Assembly: GCF_001440345.1 (NCBI RefSeq)
Contig: NZ_LJYX01000009.1
Coordinates: 124,001 to 188,000, forward strand
DNA: 64,000 nucleotides
Direction: 5' to 3'
From: Colwellia sp. TT2012
GTDB taxonomy: Bacteria > Pseudomonadota > Gammaproteobacteria > Enterobacterales > Alteromonadaceae
In this document: one piece after another, positions 39,026-49,215 of the stretch
How the letters are laid out: each line of letters begins with the position of its first letter
How positions within the stretch are numbered: position 1 is the stretch's first letter
Notes under the pieces: generated by a model
The model's database searches: none
Seen by the model: the letters and a program-made list of their open reading frames with translations, nothing else
Told to the model about the DNA's origin: nothing
Position numbers and translations under genes: made by a program

Positions 39026-42000
39026 ATGACCCCCAAACAAATAAGTTTAGTGCAAAACAGTTGGCAAAAAGTATTACCCATCGCGCCACAAGCCGCAGAA
39101 ATATTTTATGACACCTTGTTTGAAATGGACCCTTCATTAAAAACGCTATTTCCCAACGATATTACCGAGCAAGGCAAAAAATTAATGGCGATGCTCGATA
39201 CCGCGGTTAAGTTACTTGATAAACCAGATAAATTAATTCCTGCATTAGAAAACTTAGGTGCCAAACATCATCATTACGGGGCAGAGCCTGAACATTACGA
39301 TACGGTTGGCGCCGCGTTACTCAAAACCTTAGCACAAGGTTTAGGTGATGACTTTACCGCACCCATTAAAAAGGCTTGGACAGTGGTATACCAAACCTTA
39401 GCAACTACTATGATTGCCGGCGCAAATGCTGCCGCAAAAACTCAGTCAGCAAAAGGACCTAACATGGAACAGAATACTGTCGAAAATGAGCAAAGCAATA
39501 AGTTAACCGCACAATTTCAAGGGGCACTTGATCAATCTGCGACCGCATTTATGATGATTGACCGTGATTTTAACGTAACGTATGCTAATCAGGCGACCTT
39601 GTCTTTATTAAAGAAACACGAAGCTACCTTTGCGGAAAATTGGCCAGGTTTTAAGGCAGATAAAGACACCATTCTGTCGGCCAATATTGATAGTTTCCAT
39701 ACCAACCCGAGCCATCAACGGGAGTTATTATCAGATCCAAATAACCTGCCATATAAAACTGATATCACTATAAAACATCTTACCTTTGAGCTTAATGTTA
39801 GCGCCATCTTCAACGAAAATGATGAATACATTGGTAATGCCCTTGAATGGCAAGATGTGACCGTGGCGCGAGCGCAAGAAAACAAAGCCGCTCAGTTACA
39901 AGGGGCCATAGACCAATCGGGTACCGCCAATATCATGATCGACAGGGATTTTAATATAACCTATGCCAATGCCGCTACCCTGGCTTTACTGAAAGAGCAT
40001 GAAGCCATCTTTGCCGAAAATTGGCCGGGTTTTGTCGCCGATCCCGAAGTGATTATTGGCACCAATATTGATAGTTTTCATAAAGTGCCCTCACATCAAC
40101 GTAAATTACTCGATGACCCTAATAATTTACCGTTTAAAACTGATATTCAAATTAAACATTTATCCTTTGAACTCATTGTTACCGCGATTATGGATGCGAG
40201 CGGCGAGTACATAGGTAATTCATTGGAATGGCAAGATGTGACCGCTATGCGCGCACAAGAAAACAAAACTGCGCAGTTACAAGGGGCTATTGACCAATCG
40301 GGTACCGCCAATATCATGATTGATAGGGATTTTAATATTACCTATGCTAATGCCGCCACCCTGGCCTTGTTGAAAGAGCATGAAGCAACCTTTGCTGAGA
40401 ATTGGCCGGGTTTTGTCGCCGATCCCGAAGTGATTATTGGCACCAATATTGATAGTTTTCATAAAGTGCCCTCACATCAACGTAAATTACTCGACGATCC
40501 CAATAATTTACCGTTTAAAACTGATATTCAAATTAAACATTTATCCTTTGAGCTCAATGTCACCGCGATTATGGATGCGAGCGGCGAGTACATAGGTAAT
40601 GCCCTGGAATGGCAAGATGTTACTGCCATACGCGCACAAGAAAACAAAACTGCGCAGTTACAAGGGGCTATTGACCAATCGGGTACCGCTAACATTATGA
40701 TCGATAGGGATTTTAATATTACCTATGCTAATGCCGCCACCCTCGCCTTGTTGAAAGAGCATGAAGCAACCTTTGCTGAGAATTGGCCGGGTTTTGTCGC
40801 CGATCCCGAAGTGATTATTGGCACCAATATTGATAGTTTTCATAAAGTGCCCTCACATCAACGTAAATTACTCGACGATCCCAATAATTTACCGTTTAAA
40901 ACTGATATTCAAATTAAACATTTATCCTTTGAGCTCAATGTCACCGCGATTATGGATGCGAGCGGCGAGTACATAGGTAATGCCCTGGAATGGCAAGATG
41001 TTACTGCCATACGAGCACAAGAAAACAAAACTGCGCAGTTACAAGGGGCTATTGACCAATCGGGTACCGCTAACATTATGATCGATAGGGATTTTAATAT
41101 TACCTATGCTAATGCCGCTACCTTAGCTTTACTGAAAGAACATGAAGCAACCTTTGCTGAGAATTGGCCGGGTTTTGTCGCCGATCCCGAAGTGATTATT
41201 GGCACCTGTATTGATACCTTCCATAAAAACCCGGCACATCAACGTAAATTACTCGATGATCCAAATAACTTACCGTTTAAAACCGATATTCAAATTAAAC
41301 ATTTATCCTTTGAGCTCAATGTCACCGCGATTATGGATGCGAGCGGCGAGTACATAGGTAATGCCCTTGAATGGCAAGATGTCACAGCAGCAAGACAAAA
41401 CTCTATTGAAGTAGGGCGTTTAACCTCGACCATGGAAGGCATGACGACAAATATAATGATGGCTGATACTCAGGGTAATATTGTCTACGCCAATCCCTCG
41501 GTAAAAACCATGTTACGTCGCCGTGAAGCTACATTACGCACGGTCTTACCTTCTTTTAGTGTGGATACCATGGTAGGCACTAACTTTGATACTTTCCATA
41601 AAAACCCAGCACATCAACAAAATCTATTAGGTAATCCTAATAACTTACCCTATACCACTGAAATTTCGGTGGCAGGATTAACCTTTCAACTGATTGCCAT
41701 GGCTTTACTCGATAGCGAGGGAAATCATGTTGGTACAGGGGTGCAATGGGTAGATTTAACCGAAGAAAAAGACGCGCAAGGTCAGATAGATAGATTAATT
41801 TCAGATGCTATCGCCGGTAAATTAGATAGCCGAATTGATGTGGAAGAATATCAAGGTTTTATGAAAGAGTTAGGCACTAATATTAATAGTTTGATGGACT
41901 CTATTGTTGAGCCTATTAATGATGCCATTAATATTGCCACAGCACTAGCCGACGGTGATTTAACCCAAACCATGCGCAATGATTACGGTGGTGAATTCCT

Positions 42001-43060
42001 GGCACTCGCTAATGCGATGAATGGCTCCATTGAAAATATAAGTAATATGGTTGATGAAATACGTAATGCTTCCACTAATGTCTTTGATTCAGCACGCGAA
42101 ATTGCCGCGGGGAATAATGAGTTAAGTCACCGGACTGAATCACAAGCGTCTAGCTTAGAAGAAACGGCTTCTGCCATGGAGGAGTTAACCAGTACGGTTC
42201 AGCAAAATGCCGAGAACTCGTCAGAAGCAAGTAAGTTATCGAAGTCTGTTATGGAGAAAGCCAGTAATGGCGGTACCGTGGTTCGAAGTGCTATTGTTGC
42301 CATGAGTGATATTAATAAATCGAGCAAAAAAATTGCCGACATTATTAGTGTTATCGATGAAATAGCTTTCCAAACCAATCTACTTGCGCTTAATGCTGCG
42401 GTAGAGGCTGCTAGAGCCGGTGAGCAAGGACGAGGCTTTGCTGTTGTTGCTGCTGAAGTTCGAAATTTAGCACAACGCTCAGCAGGGGCAGCGAAAGAAA
42501 TTAAAGGTTTGATTAACGACAGTGTCGAGGCTGTTGGTCAAGGTACTAAGTTGGTTGATGAAACGGGGCAAACCTTTAGTGAGCTGGTTACTGCCATTGA
42601 AGAGGTCAGTAGAATGATCAGTGATATTGATAATGCAGGTAAAGAGCAATCTGCTGGGATTAGTGAAGTAAGTGCTGCGGTGAGCCAGATGGATGAAATG
42701 ACTCAACAAAATGCTGCCTTGGTTGAAGAGGCCGCCGCTTCCAGTAAATCGATGGAAGAGCAAGCTCAGTTGTTATTAGATCAAGTTGCCTTCTTTGATA
42801 ATGGTGAAACAGTTCAGCAACCCGTTGAAGTTCAGCGCCAACAGCGTAGTGCACAACCAAGACAACCAAGACAAGCAAGACAAGCAGATCCAGCCGCTAG
42901 GCAATCAAATTTTAGTCCAGCATCGGCTCCTGCTCCCACCGATAGGCGTCCAGCATCGGCTCCTGCTCCCACCGATAGGCGTCCAGCATCAACGCCTGCT
43001 CCAACTCGCCGGGCCAAACGACCTAGTACACCGGTTGATAAAGAATGGGAAGAGTTCTAG
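39026..43060 (+). CDS. Soluble chemoreceptor: globin, six PAS domains, HAMP-like region, MCP signalling domain, EWEEF tail
   Basis: 1344 residues with no transmembrane helix. Residues 1-135 are a Vitreoscilla-type globin: Gln49 and His81 (GAKHHHYG) match the spacing of distal Gln53 and proximal His85 in VHb. Six PAS domains follow, starting at residues 162, 289, 416, 543, 670 and 797. Each keeps a His in (I/F)D(S/T)FH and a Trp 50 residues later in (E/Q)W(Q/V)D(V/L)T. A HAMP-like stretch (about 925-1010) leads to the MCP hairpin ([40 protein letters not shown]). A flexible Pro/Arg-rich tail ends EWEEF, like the CheR-binding tail of Aer2. It is probably a cytoplasmic oxygen or redox receptor. 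Confidence 0.9.
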   Translation: MTPKQISLVQNSWQKVLPIAPQAAEIFYDTLFEMDPSLKTLFPNDITEQGKKLMAMLDTAVKLLDKPDKLIPALENLGAKHHHYGAEPEHYDTVGAALLKTLAQGLGDDFTAPIKKAWTVVYQTLATTMIAGANAAAKTQSAKGPNMEQNTVENEQSNKLTAQFQGALDQSATAFMMIDRDFNVTYANQATLSLLKKHEATFAENWPGFKADKDTILSANIDSFHTNPSHQRELLSDPNNLPYKTDITIKHLTFELNVSAIFNENDEYIGNALEWQDVTVARAQENKAAQLQGAIDQSGTANIMIDRDFNITYANAATLALLKEHEAIFAENWPGFVADPEVIIGTNIDSFHKVPSHQRKLLDDPNNLPFKTDIQIKHLSFELIVTAIMDASGEYIGNSLEWQDVTAMRAQENKTAQLQGAIDQSGTANIMIDRDFNITYANAATLALLKEHEATFAENWPGFVADPEVIIGTNIDSFHKVPSHQRKLLDDPNNLPFKTDIQIKHLSFELNVTAIMDASGEYIGNALEWQDVTAIRAQENKTAQLQGAIDQSGTANIMIDRDFNITYANAATLALLKEHEATFAENWPGFVADPEVIIGTNIDSFHKVPSHQRKLLDDPNNLPFKTDIQIKHLSFELNVTAIMDASGEYIGNALEWQDVTAIRAQENKTAQLQGAIDQSGTANIMIDRDFNITYANAATLALLKEHEATFAENWPGFVADPEVIIGTCIDTFHKNPAHQRKLLDDPNNLPFKTDIQIKHLSFELNVTAIMDASGEYIGNALEWQDVTAARQNSIEVGRLTSTMEGMTTNIMMADTQGNIVYANPSVKTMLRRREATLRTVLPSFSVDTMVGTNFDTFHKNPAHQQNLLGNPNNLPYTTEISVAGLTFQLIAMALLDSEGNHVGTGVQWVDLTEEKDAQGQIDRLISDAIAGKLDSRIDVEEYQGFMKELGTNINSLMDSIVEPINDAINIATALADGDLTQTMRNDYGGEFLALANAMNGSIENISNMVDEIRNASTNVFDSAREIAAGNNELSHRTESQASSLEETASAMEELTSTVQQNAENSSEASKLSKSVMEKASNGGTVVRSAIVAMSDINKSSKKIADIISVIDEIAFQTNLLALNAAVEAARAGEQGRGFAVVAAEVRNLAQRSAGAAKEIKGLINDSVEAVGQGTKLVDETGQTFSELVTAIEEVSRMISDIDNAGKEQSAGISEVSAAVSQMDEMTQQNAALVEEAAASSKSMEEQAQLLLDQVAFFDNGETVQQPVEVQRQQRSAQPRQPRQARQADPAARQSNFSPASAPAPTDRRPASAPAPTDRRPASTPAPTRRAKRPSTPVDKEWEEF
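39509..41773 (+). repeat. Six tandem PAS-coding units, 381-bp period, inside the receptor gene
   Basis: Units start at 39509, 39890, 40271, 40652, 41033 and 41414. Units 3 and 4 differ at only a handful of positions, all silent. Units 2 and 5 are close relatives. Units 1 and 6 are diverged. The pattern shows recent duplication or gene conversion in the middle of the array. Confidence 0.95.
42917..43010 (+). repeat. 33-bp tandem repeat coding the proline-rich tether
   Basis: Two perfect 33-bp copies (42917-42949, 42950-42982) and a diverged third encode the [11 protein letters not shown] unit of the receptor's C-terminal linker, just before the EWEEF end. Slippage here would change tether length. 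Confidence 0.9.
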
Positions 43061-43121
43061 AGGTAAAAAAGAGGATGGTAAAAGTAGAATACTAACATTG
43101 ACATGATGGAGAGGTATACGG

Positions 43122-44027
43122 ATGACTGAGCTAAGGAGGAATGGAGCTAATATGCAAGGTCATCCGCAAGATCGTCGGGTAAATAGAGAGCAGGCGATGA
43201 GATTGTCTGAAGACGATTTTAAGTTTATTTGTAAGTTTGTATATAAAACAACTGGCATTGTATTAAATGACAGTAAAAAAGAGATGTTATACCGACGATT
43301 AACTCGCATAATCAGAGAACGAAAGCTTAACTCGTTCTCTGATTATTGTCAGTTATTAAGAGATCACGGCGAGCAAGAAAAAGACTTTTTTATTAATGCG
43401 ATAACCACAAACCTAACCAGTTTTTTTCGAGAAAATCACCACTTTGAATATCTAACTAACGAAGTGATCCCCACCTTGATAAAAAACAAAACCGCGAGCA
43501 AAAACGGAAAAAAACAACTTCGAGTATGGTCTTCAGCATGCTCAACCGGAGAAGAACCTTACAGTATTGCTATCACTATACTTGAAGCGCTGAAAAAAGA
43601 TCTAGCCCAGTGGGATGTAAAAATTCTTGCCACAGACATTGATAGTAATGTGTTAGCGAAAGGCAAAGCAGGAATTTATGATGTTAATCGCATTGAAGAA
43701 ATCCCACTCAAGGTCAAACAACATTACTTTCTTCAGGGGTCTGGACAAAGTAGTCAAAGTGTCAAAGTACATAAAGAGCTAAAAAACACCATCACTTTTA
43801 AGCAACTTAATTTATTACATGACTGGCCGATGAAAGGGCCATTTGATGCTATTTTCTGCCGCAACGTTATCATCTATTTTGATAAAAAAACACAACAAGA
43901 ATTATTTGCCCGCTATTATGAAATGCTAGCGCCCGGAGGCTTACTTTTTCTAGGGCACAGTGAGAATTTAGGTAATTATCAACAGTATTTTAGTAATGTT
44001 GGTCGAACCATTTTTAGAAAACCCTAA
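43122..44027 (+). CDS. cheR: Chemoreceptor glutamate methyltransferase CheR
   Basis: 301 residues. An N-terminal helical domain (LSEDDFKFICKFVYKTTGIV) precedes the SAM methyltransferase domain, with RVWSSACSTGEEPYSIAI (SAM loop, about 140), ATDIDSNVLAKG and FDAIFCRNVIIYFDKKTQQ. It methylates receptor glutamates. Two starts are possible: ATG at 43122 (with GGAGAGG upstream) and ATG at 43152, with a perfect AAGGAGG 11 bp upstream; I keep the first. It follows the EWEEF-tailed receptor, its likely docking partner. Confidence 0.93.
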   Translation: MTELRRNGANMQGHPQDRRVNREQAMRLSEDDFKFICKFVYKTTGIVLNDSKKEMLYRRLTRIIRERKLNSFSDYCQLLRDHGEQEKDFFINAITTNLTSFFRENHHFEYLTNEVIPTLIKNKTASKNGKKQLRVWSSACSTGEEPYSIAITILEALKKDLAQWDVKILATDIDSNVLAKGKAGIYDVNRIEEIPLKVKQHYFLQGSGQSSQSVKVHKELKNTITFKQLNLLHDWPMKGPFDAIFCRNVIIYFDKKTQQELFARYYEMLAPGGLLFLGHSENLGNYQQYFSNVGRTIFRKP

Positions 44028-44034
44028 TTAGTTA

Positions 44035-44056
44035 ACTAAAGTCTGCTTTAGTGAGG
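44035..44056 (+). promoter_or_regulatory. Hairpin abutting the cheD ribosome site
   Basis: ACTAAAG and CTTTAGT pair around TCTG, directly followed by GAGG, the likely ribosome site for the GTG start of cheD. It may limit translation or mark an RNA processing point between cheR and cheD. Confidence 0.35.
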
Positions 44057-44063
44057 ACGTTTT

Positions 44064-44723
44064 GTGCTACGAAATGATCATCCACAAATATCTGAATATA
44101 TGGCGCAGTGCTTGCCTGAATTTATGCAAATTAATCATTATTGGGATAAACAACGAGATATGGTAGTTGCCAAAATTTTACCCGGTGAGTTTTACATGAC
44201 GACTGAGAATGTGGCGATAGCAACAACACTGGGTTCCTGTATTTCAGCGTGTATCTGGGATGAAAACAGTCGGATAGGAGGCATGAATCACTTTATGCTC
44301 CCGATCACCAACAAAGAAGCGCATCAAGTTAATTGGGGGTTAAGAGGTAAAACGACAGATGCGACCCGGTATGGCAACTTCGCAATGGAACACCTTATTA
44401 ATACTATTTTAAGGTCGGGTGGTCGAAAAACAAACCTAAGAGCTAAATTATTTGGTGGCGCAAAAGTACTTAATCAAATGTCTGATGTTGGACAAAGGAA
44501 TATTGATTTTGCCTTGGCTTATTTAGACCAAGAAGAAATTATCATTGAAAGTAGTGATATTGGTGATATTTACCCCAGAAAAGTGATTTTTGAGCCTTGT
44601 AGTGGCCGGGTATTTATTAAACGACTGGATAACTTGCACAATGACACTATTTATCGCCGAGAAAGTGACTATCGCAGTCAAATTAATAAAAAAGAGGTTA
44701 GTGGCGAGATTGAACTTTTTTAG
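44064..44723 (+). CDS. cheD: Chemoreceptor glutamine deamidase CheD
   Basis: 219 residues from a GTG start. The catalytic Cys and His are seen in TTLGSCISACIWD and GGMNHFMLP; GNFAMEHLINTIL and KLFGGAKVL follow. CheD deamidates receptor glutamines and may also control CheA activity. No CheC partner is present. It has an N-terminal extension of about 40 residues and an extra C-terminal tail ending GEIELF, resembling the ends of two other proteins in the cluster. Confidence 0.93.
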   Translation: MLRNDHPQISEYMAQCLPEFMQINHYWDKQRDMVVAKILPGEFYMTTENVAIATTLGSCISACIWDENSRIGGMNHFMLPITNKEAHQVNWGLRGKTTDATRYGNFAMEHLINTILRSGGRKTNLRAKLFGGAKVLNQMSDVGQRNIDFALAYLDQEEIIIESSDIGDIYPRKVIFEPCSGRVFIKRLDNLHNDTIYRRESDYRSQINKKEVSGEIELF

Positions 44724-44750
44724 TGGCTACCGCTTAAGGAATTAAATTGT

Positions 44751-45866
44751 ATGGATATAATTAAAGTACTTATTATTGATGACTCTATGGTTATTCGTAA
44801 CATCATCAAGGATGCATTAAGCTATAGCCCACATATTAAAGTGGTTGGCGAGGCTGAAGATCCTTTAGTTGCCCGAGAACTAATCAAAAAATTAAACCCT
44901 GATGTATTAACCCTAGATATAGAAATGCCTAAAATGGACGGTATTACTTTTCTTATTAAGTTGATGCGCTTGCGACCTATGCCGGTCATTATGCTGTCAA
45001 CGTTAACCACTAAAGGAGCCGATATTACCTTACAAGCACTTGAAATTGGAGCGGTAGACTTTATTGCTAAGCCAACCATTCAAGAGTTACTAGCTCCCCA
45101 AGCCAGCTTTAAAGAAGTGCTCATTGAAAAAATTACTCAAGCAGTCACCATAGACCAAAAGAATTTTAAGTTATCGGATACCTTAGCCAGTGGTAAAAAA
45201 ATCAAAGAAAGTGGCAATATATTATCTTTTACTGGTATCAAACGGGCTAATCACCTTATTGCTATAGGCGCTTCTACGGGGGGCACCGAAGCGATTAAAA
45301 AACTTCTTGTCAGCTTACCTAGTAATGCTCCCGCCATTGTCATAACTCAACATATACCTAAAACCTTTAGTTTACGTTTTGCGCAACGCCTCAATGAACA
45401 CTGTCAAGTGGAGGTACATGAGGCAAGTCATGGTCAAAAAATCAAAGTGGGACATGTTTATATAGCCCCAGGCGATAAACATCTAGAGGTTGTCCATAAA
45501 AATGGCATTTTATTTTGTACTTTAAGCGACGGGGACGAGGTAAATAGGCATAAACCGGCTGTGGATGTTTTGTTCAATTCAATGCGTGATTTTGCCGACA
45601 ATGTACAAGCTGTTTTGTTAACTGGCATGGGACAAGATGGTGCCAAAGGCATGTTACGGCTAAAAGAATTGGGTGCACGCACTATTATTCAAGATAAAAA
45701 TTCGAGCTTAATATGGGGCATGCCTGGTAGAGCCCACGCAATTTCGGCTCAGACTATGCAGGCTCCTTTGCTTGAAGTCACTAAACATCTACTCGATTAC
45801 GCCGGTTTAACTCGTGTTGAAATGCAAGATGTCTTAGCGAAAAATTGTGTTGGGGCCGTTTTATGA
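44751..45866 (+). CDS. cheB: Chemoreceptor methylesterase/deamidase CheB
   Basis: 371 residues. The receiver domain has [14 protein letters not shown], the phosphoacceptor in [13 protein letters not shown] and the lysine in DFIAKP. The esterase domain has the catalytic triad Ser ([11 protein letters not shown]), His ([11 protein letters not shown]) and Asp ([10 protein letters not shown]). It removes methyl groups when phosphorylated by CheA. The start follows cheD by 27 bp with AAGGAATT upstream. The stop overlaps the next gene's ATG (ATGA), so translation is coupled to the MCP-like protein. Confidence 0.95.
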   Translation: MDIIKVLIIDDSMVIRNIIKDALSYSPHIKVVGEAEDPLVARELIKKLNPDVLTLDIEMPKMDGITFLIKLMRLRPMPVIMLSTLTTKGADITLQALEIGAVDFIAKPTIQELLAPQASFKEVLIEKITQAVTIDQKNFKLSDTLASGKKIKESGNILSFTGIKRANHLIAIGASTGGTEAIKKLLVSLPSNAPAIVITQHIPKTFSLRFAQRLNEHCQVEVHEASHGQKIKVGHVYIAPGDKHLEVVHKNGILFCTLSDGDEVNRHKPAVDVLFNSMRDFADNVQAVLLTGMGQDGAKGMLRLKELGARTIIQDKNSSLIWGMPGRAHAISAQTMQAPLLEVTKHLLDYAGLTRVEMQDVLAKNCVGAVL

Positions 45867-47053
45867 GAAATTTAAAAAAGGGTTTGTATGCCTCGTGCTT
45901 TTTATGTCTGCTGTCATTGACCAGTTACCTTTTTACTGATGATAAAACAATTCTTATGCTTTTATTAGCTATCTTACTCATTATATTGCTCGCTTTAGCG
46001 GCTCAAGTTAATAAAATAATCCAACAAGAGTGTATGACTACGACTGAGCCGGGTATGCCTGTGGTTGATGAGGAACTTATTCATAGCGTTATTTTTGAAT
46101 TACAACAATTTATTCATCAAGAAATTAATATCGTTGAACAAGAATTAGCCCGGACAAAGGAGGTTGTCGCTGATGCCGTAACGGGGATATCGGATAGTTT
46201 TAAGAATCTGCAGCGTCTAAGTGAAGAGCAGCAGTATATGATCAAAGTACTGATTTCCCATTCTGGCAGGACAGAAGAGGGTAAAGGTGTAACATTAGAA
46301 AACTTTGTCACTGATTCAAATAAAACCTTAGATGACTTTGTTAGTGTCATCATTAATACCAGTAAGCAAAGCCTGGTAACTATGACTTATACCGATGAAA
46401 TGGTGTCACAATTTGACCGTATATTTAAGTTGTTGTCTCAGGTTGAAGGCTTAGCAAGTCAAACTAACTTATTAGCCTTAAATGCCGCCATTGAAGCGGC
46501 AAGAGCCGGCGAAGCTGGTCGTGGCTTTGCCGTCGTTGCTAATGAAGTGCGTTCATTGTCTATCGGCTCAACCGCACTCAATGAGGATATTCGTATAGAA
46601 ATAAAAAAAGCTAAGGGCATTATTGCCAACCTTCGTTCATCCGTTGAAATAATGGCCTCAGCAGATATGACTTCAACCCTGGAATCAAAGGAGCAGATGT
46701 CTGTCATGATGAGTCATGTTGAGCAGGTCAACATTCAAACGGCTAAAAGTGTGGCAGAACTTGCCACCCTAGCTCCTCAGATAACTCAAGCAGTAAGCCT
46801 TGGTATTCGTTCGTTGCAATTTGAAGACATAACCCGACAGTCATTAGAATCCTTACAACTGAATATCAGTAATATTCATGAAATAAGTGATGTGTTAGTA
46901 ATGTTCAATAAAAACACTGATGTAGATATGCACGAACAATTAATTCAGCTCAAATGTACTTGTCAAAGTGTCTATCAAGCGACTCAAAAATCAGATAACT
47001 CACGGAGTGTATTACAGCTTAATATGGAAGAAGGTGAAGTGGAATTATTTTAA
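45863..47053 (+). CDS. Membrane MCP-like signalling protein without a sensor domain
   Basis: 396 residues from the ATG that overlaps the cheB stop. Two adjacent hydrophobic helices (about 8-25 and 31-49) leave only a few periplasmic residues, so there is no ligand domain. The MCP tip is present ([38 protein letters not shown]), but the helical arms are short compared with full receptors. A helical C-terminal part ends GEVELF. It may be a membrane scaffold for the array, or sense a membrane property or another protein. A similar ELF ending is on CheD and the orphan regulator downstream. Confidence 0.82.
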   Translation: MRNLKKGLYASCFLCLLSLTSYLFTDDKTILMLLLAILLIILLALAAQVNKIIQQECMTTTEPGMPVVDEELIHSVIFELQQFIHQEINIVEQELARTKEVVADAVTGISDSFKNLQRLSEEQQYMIKVLISHSGRTEEGKGVTLENFVTDSNKTLDDFVSVIINTSKQSLVTMTYTDEMVSQFDRIFKLLSQVEGLASQTNLLALNAAIEAARAGEAGRGFAVVANEVRSLSIGSTALNEDIRIEIKKAKGIIANLRSSVEIMASADMTSTLESKEQMSVMMSHVEQVNIQTAKSVAELATLAPQITQAVSLGIRSLQFEDITRQSLESLQLNISNIHEISDVLVMFNKNTDVDMHEQLIQLKCTCQSVYQATQKSDNSRSVLQLNMEEGEVELF

Positions 47054-47089
47054 CTTGTTTAATTATTTAACTATATAAGGAATGCTTTT

Positions 47090-47395
47090 ATGACCGTTAT
47101 CCGTAGAATTTCATCCGATGGAAAAGAACTCGTTATTGCCATTGATGCTCGCTTTGATTTCTCATTACACCAGCTATTTCGTGATGCTTACACCAGTATT
47201 ACCACGCAAGATTTAAGCTACGTACTGGATTTAAGTAAAACAGAATATATGGACAGTTCTGCTTTGGGTATGATTTTATTACTTAAAGATCATGTACAAC
47301 TTTATGCGGGACAATTAACTATTTCCAAACCGAGCGATACAGTAAGGAAAATTTTAGAAATAGCTCAATTTCATCGGTTAATGACGATTGAATAA
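47090..47395 (+). CDS. STAS-domain anti-sigma antagonist-like protein, second copy
   Basis: 101 residues, STAS fold with the phosphorylation loop DLSKTEYMDSSALGMILLLK; the serine in DSS is where SpoIIAA-type proteins are phosphorylated. It comes just before a REC-PP2C-HATPase protein, the classic pair of a partner-switching module (compare HsbA/HsbR in Pseudomonas and CrsA/CrsR in Shewanella, where an anti-sigma system is controlled). Which sigma or anti-sigma factor it meets is not visible in this window. Confidence 0.88.
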   Translation: MTVIRRISSDGKELVIAIDARFDFSLHQLFRDAYTSITTQDLSYVLDLSKTEYMDSSALGMILLLKDHVQLYAGQLTISKPSDTVRKILEIAQFHRLMTIE

Positions 47396-47434
47396 TCTGA
47401 CACCTTCTTGTTTATCGATATTTATGGTGGATAT

Positions 47435-49183
47435 ATGTCTACAAATCAAAAGCTTGCCTTGGTTGTTGATGATTCTAAAATGCAATGTAAGTTGTTAACT
47501 GTGTTATTGAAGGAGGAAAATTATCAAGTCATTATTGCTAATGATGGTGCTAGTGGTGTGAAAATGTATATTGAACACCAACCAGATCTTGTTTTAATGG
47601 ATATTAATATGCCTATTATGGATGGTTTTGAAGCGACCAGGAGAATAAAGAAACTGTCGGGGGAGGGAACACTAGCACCCCTTATATTTATTACCAGCAT
47701 GGATAGCGAACAAGCTTTTATTGATAGTGTCGAGGCTGGCGGTGATAGTATTTTGGTACGGCCTTTTACGCCTAGAGTTTTCAAAGCTAAAATAAAGTCT
47801 ATTCAAAGGATTAGTGATTTAGTTGACCAGGTAAAAGGTTTACAACTAGAGCAACAGAATGATGCGGAGCTTGCTGAAAAAATGATGTCAGGAGTCATTG
47901 AAGCGAGAAATTTTGCCTTAGATAAGATTGGTGTTATTAAAAAAGCCGCCACTATTTTTAGCGGTGATATCCAATTGAGTGCCTTATGTCCTAATGGTGA
48001 TCTGCATATTTTACTTGGGGATTTCACTGGCCATGGCTTACGGGCATCGATTGGTGCTATTCCAGTCACTGAAACGTTCAGAGCAATGACTAAAAAGGGT
48101 TTTTCCCTATTAGAAATAATCGCTCAATTAAACCGGCAAATGTTTACCTTATTACCCGGAGATTTGTTTTTTGCGGCCAGTTTTGCCTGCATTTCAGAGC
48201 ATGAGAAATCGGCATATATATTTAATGCCGGTTTACCCGATGGATACTTATTTGATGTTCAGGCAAACATAAAAAAACAATTTATTTCAACACATCCCCC
48301 CTTAGGAATTTTACCAAAATTGCTTGCCGATGCTCAGGTCGAAGTCGTGCAAGTTACGGCTAATGACCGCATAGTATTTATCACTGATGGCATTGTTGAA
48401 GCACGTAATCAGGCAGGGGAACTCTTTGGCTTTTCGCGTTTTGAAAAAGCAGCTATGGATGGAGTAGGCAATAACATGCTGGTAAACACGGTTTTGAATC
48501 GCCTTGATGATTTTTGCCAGAACTGCGCCCAAGAGGATGATATTTCATTGGTCGATGTTCCCTGTAGTGGCTGGCAACAAATTAAATTGAGTAATAAAGT
48601 AACAATACCTGAAGGTTTTACCGAAGAGGATAACTATTTTGCTACCGTCAAAAATTTATTACCCACTTGGTCTTATCACTTACATTTAACGGGAGCGTTA
48701 CTCAAAAAGGTTAATCCAATCCCGTTAGTTATGAATCAAATTAATGATTTAGAAGGCGCTGGTGAGCATTGGCAAAGTTTATATACTATATTAACAGAGC
48801 TGTTTATTAATGCCCTAGATCATGGAGTACTCGGGTTGAACTCCTCACTAAAAAATTCAGCGGAAGGTTTCAGTCAATATTTTAAAGAGCGAGCAAACAG
48901 GCTAGAGATGTTGGCGAATGATGATATTCAAGGCTCTGAAGATTTTGTTGGCATTACCCTTAAATACTTTCCCCTGACTAAAGGTGGCAAGATGATAATA
49001 AATATTAAAGATAGTGGCCAAGGGTTTGATATTTTGGATGTTATGAAAGATAACAGCATTGCCATGAATGACGGTTTAAAGTTAAGTGGTCGAGGGGTGG
49101 AGTTAGTCAATCAACTTTGTGACACCTTGGATTATCAAGAGCAAGGTACTTTAGTGATAGCCAGTTATATTTGGCACGACTAA
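47435..49183 (+). CDS. Response regulator with PP2C (RsbU-type) phosphatase and HATPase kinase domains
   Basis: I place the start at the ATG at 47435, preceded by GGTGG; a TTG at 47408 is the alternative. About 582 residues: receiver (VVDDSKMQC, LVLMDINMPIMDG, LVRPFTP), coiled linker, SpoIIE/RsbU-type PP2C domain (ILLGDFTGHGLRASIGA, DRIVFITDGIVEARN, QEDDISLVDV), and a C-terminal HATPase of the RsbW kind (ILTELFINALDHGVLGLN, IKDSGQGFDI). So one protein holds both the phosphatase and the probable kinase for the STAS partner, switched by receiver phosphorylation. This is the HsbR/CrsR design. Confidence 0.92.
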   Translation: MSTNQKLALVVDDSKMQCKLLTVLLKEENYQVIIANDGASGVKMYIEHQPDLVLMDINMPIMDGFEATRRIKKLSGEGTLAPLIFITSMDSEQAFIDSVEAGGDSILVRPFTPRVFKAKIKSIQRISDLVDQVKGLQLEQQNDAELAEKMMSGVIEARNFALDKIGVIKKAATIFSGDIQLSALCPNGDLHILLGDFTGHGLRASIGAIPVTETFRAMTKKGFSLLEIIAQLNRQMFTLLPGDLFFAASFACISEHEKSAYIFNAGLPDGYLFDVQANIKKQFISTHPPLGILPKLLADAQVEVVQVTANDRIVFITDGIVEARNQAGELFGFSRFEKAAMDGVGNNMLVNTVLNRLDDFCQNCAQEDDISLVDVPCSGWQQIKLSNKVTIPEGFTEEDNYFATVKNLLPTWSYHLHLTGALLKKVNPIPLVMNQINDLEGAGEHWQSLYTILTELFINALDHGVLGLNSSLKNSAEGFSQYFKERANRLEMLANDDIQGSEDFVGITLKYFPLTKGGKMIINIKDSGQGFDILDVMKDNSIAMNDGLKLSGRGVELVNQLCDTLDYQEQGTLVIASYIWHD

Positions 49184-49215
49184 GTAGCGTTAAGTATCAT
49201 AAAAGGAATAGTAAG

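Noticed and set aside
39509-41773. Regular direct repeats considered as a CRISPR or satellite array
   Set aside because: The 381-bp period is exactly 127 codons and the reading frame stays open; they are PAS domains.
42786-43106. 106-codon frame overlapping the end of the receptor gene
   Set aside because: It is a second frame through the proline/arginine-rich repeat and has no independent support.
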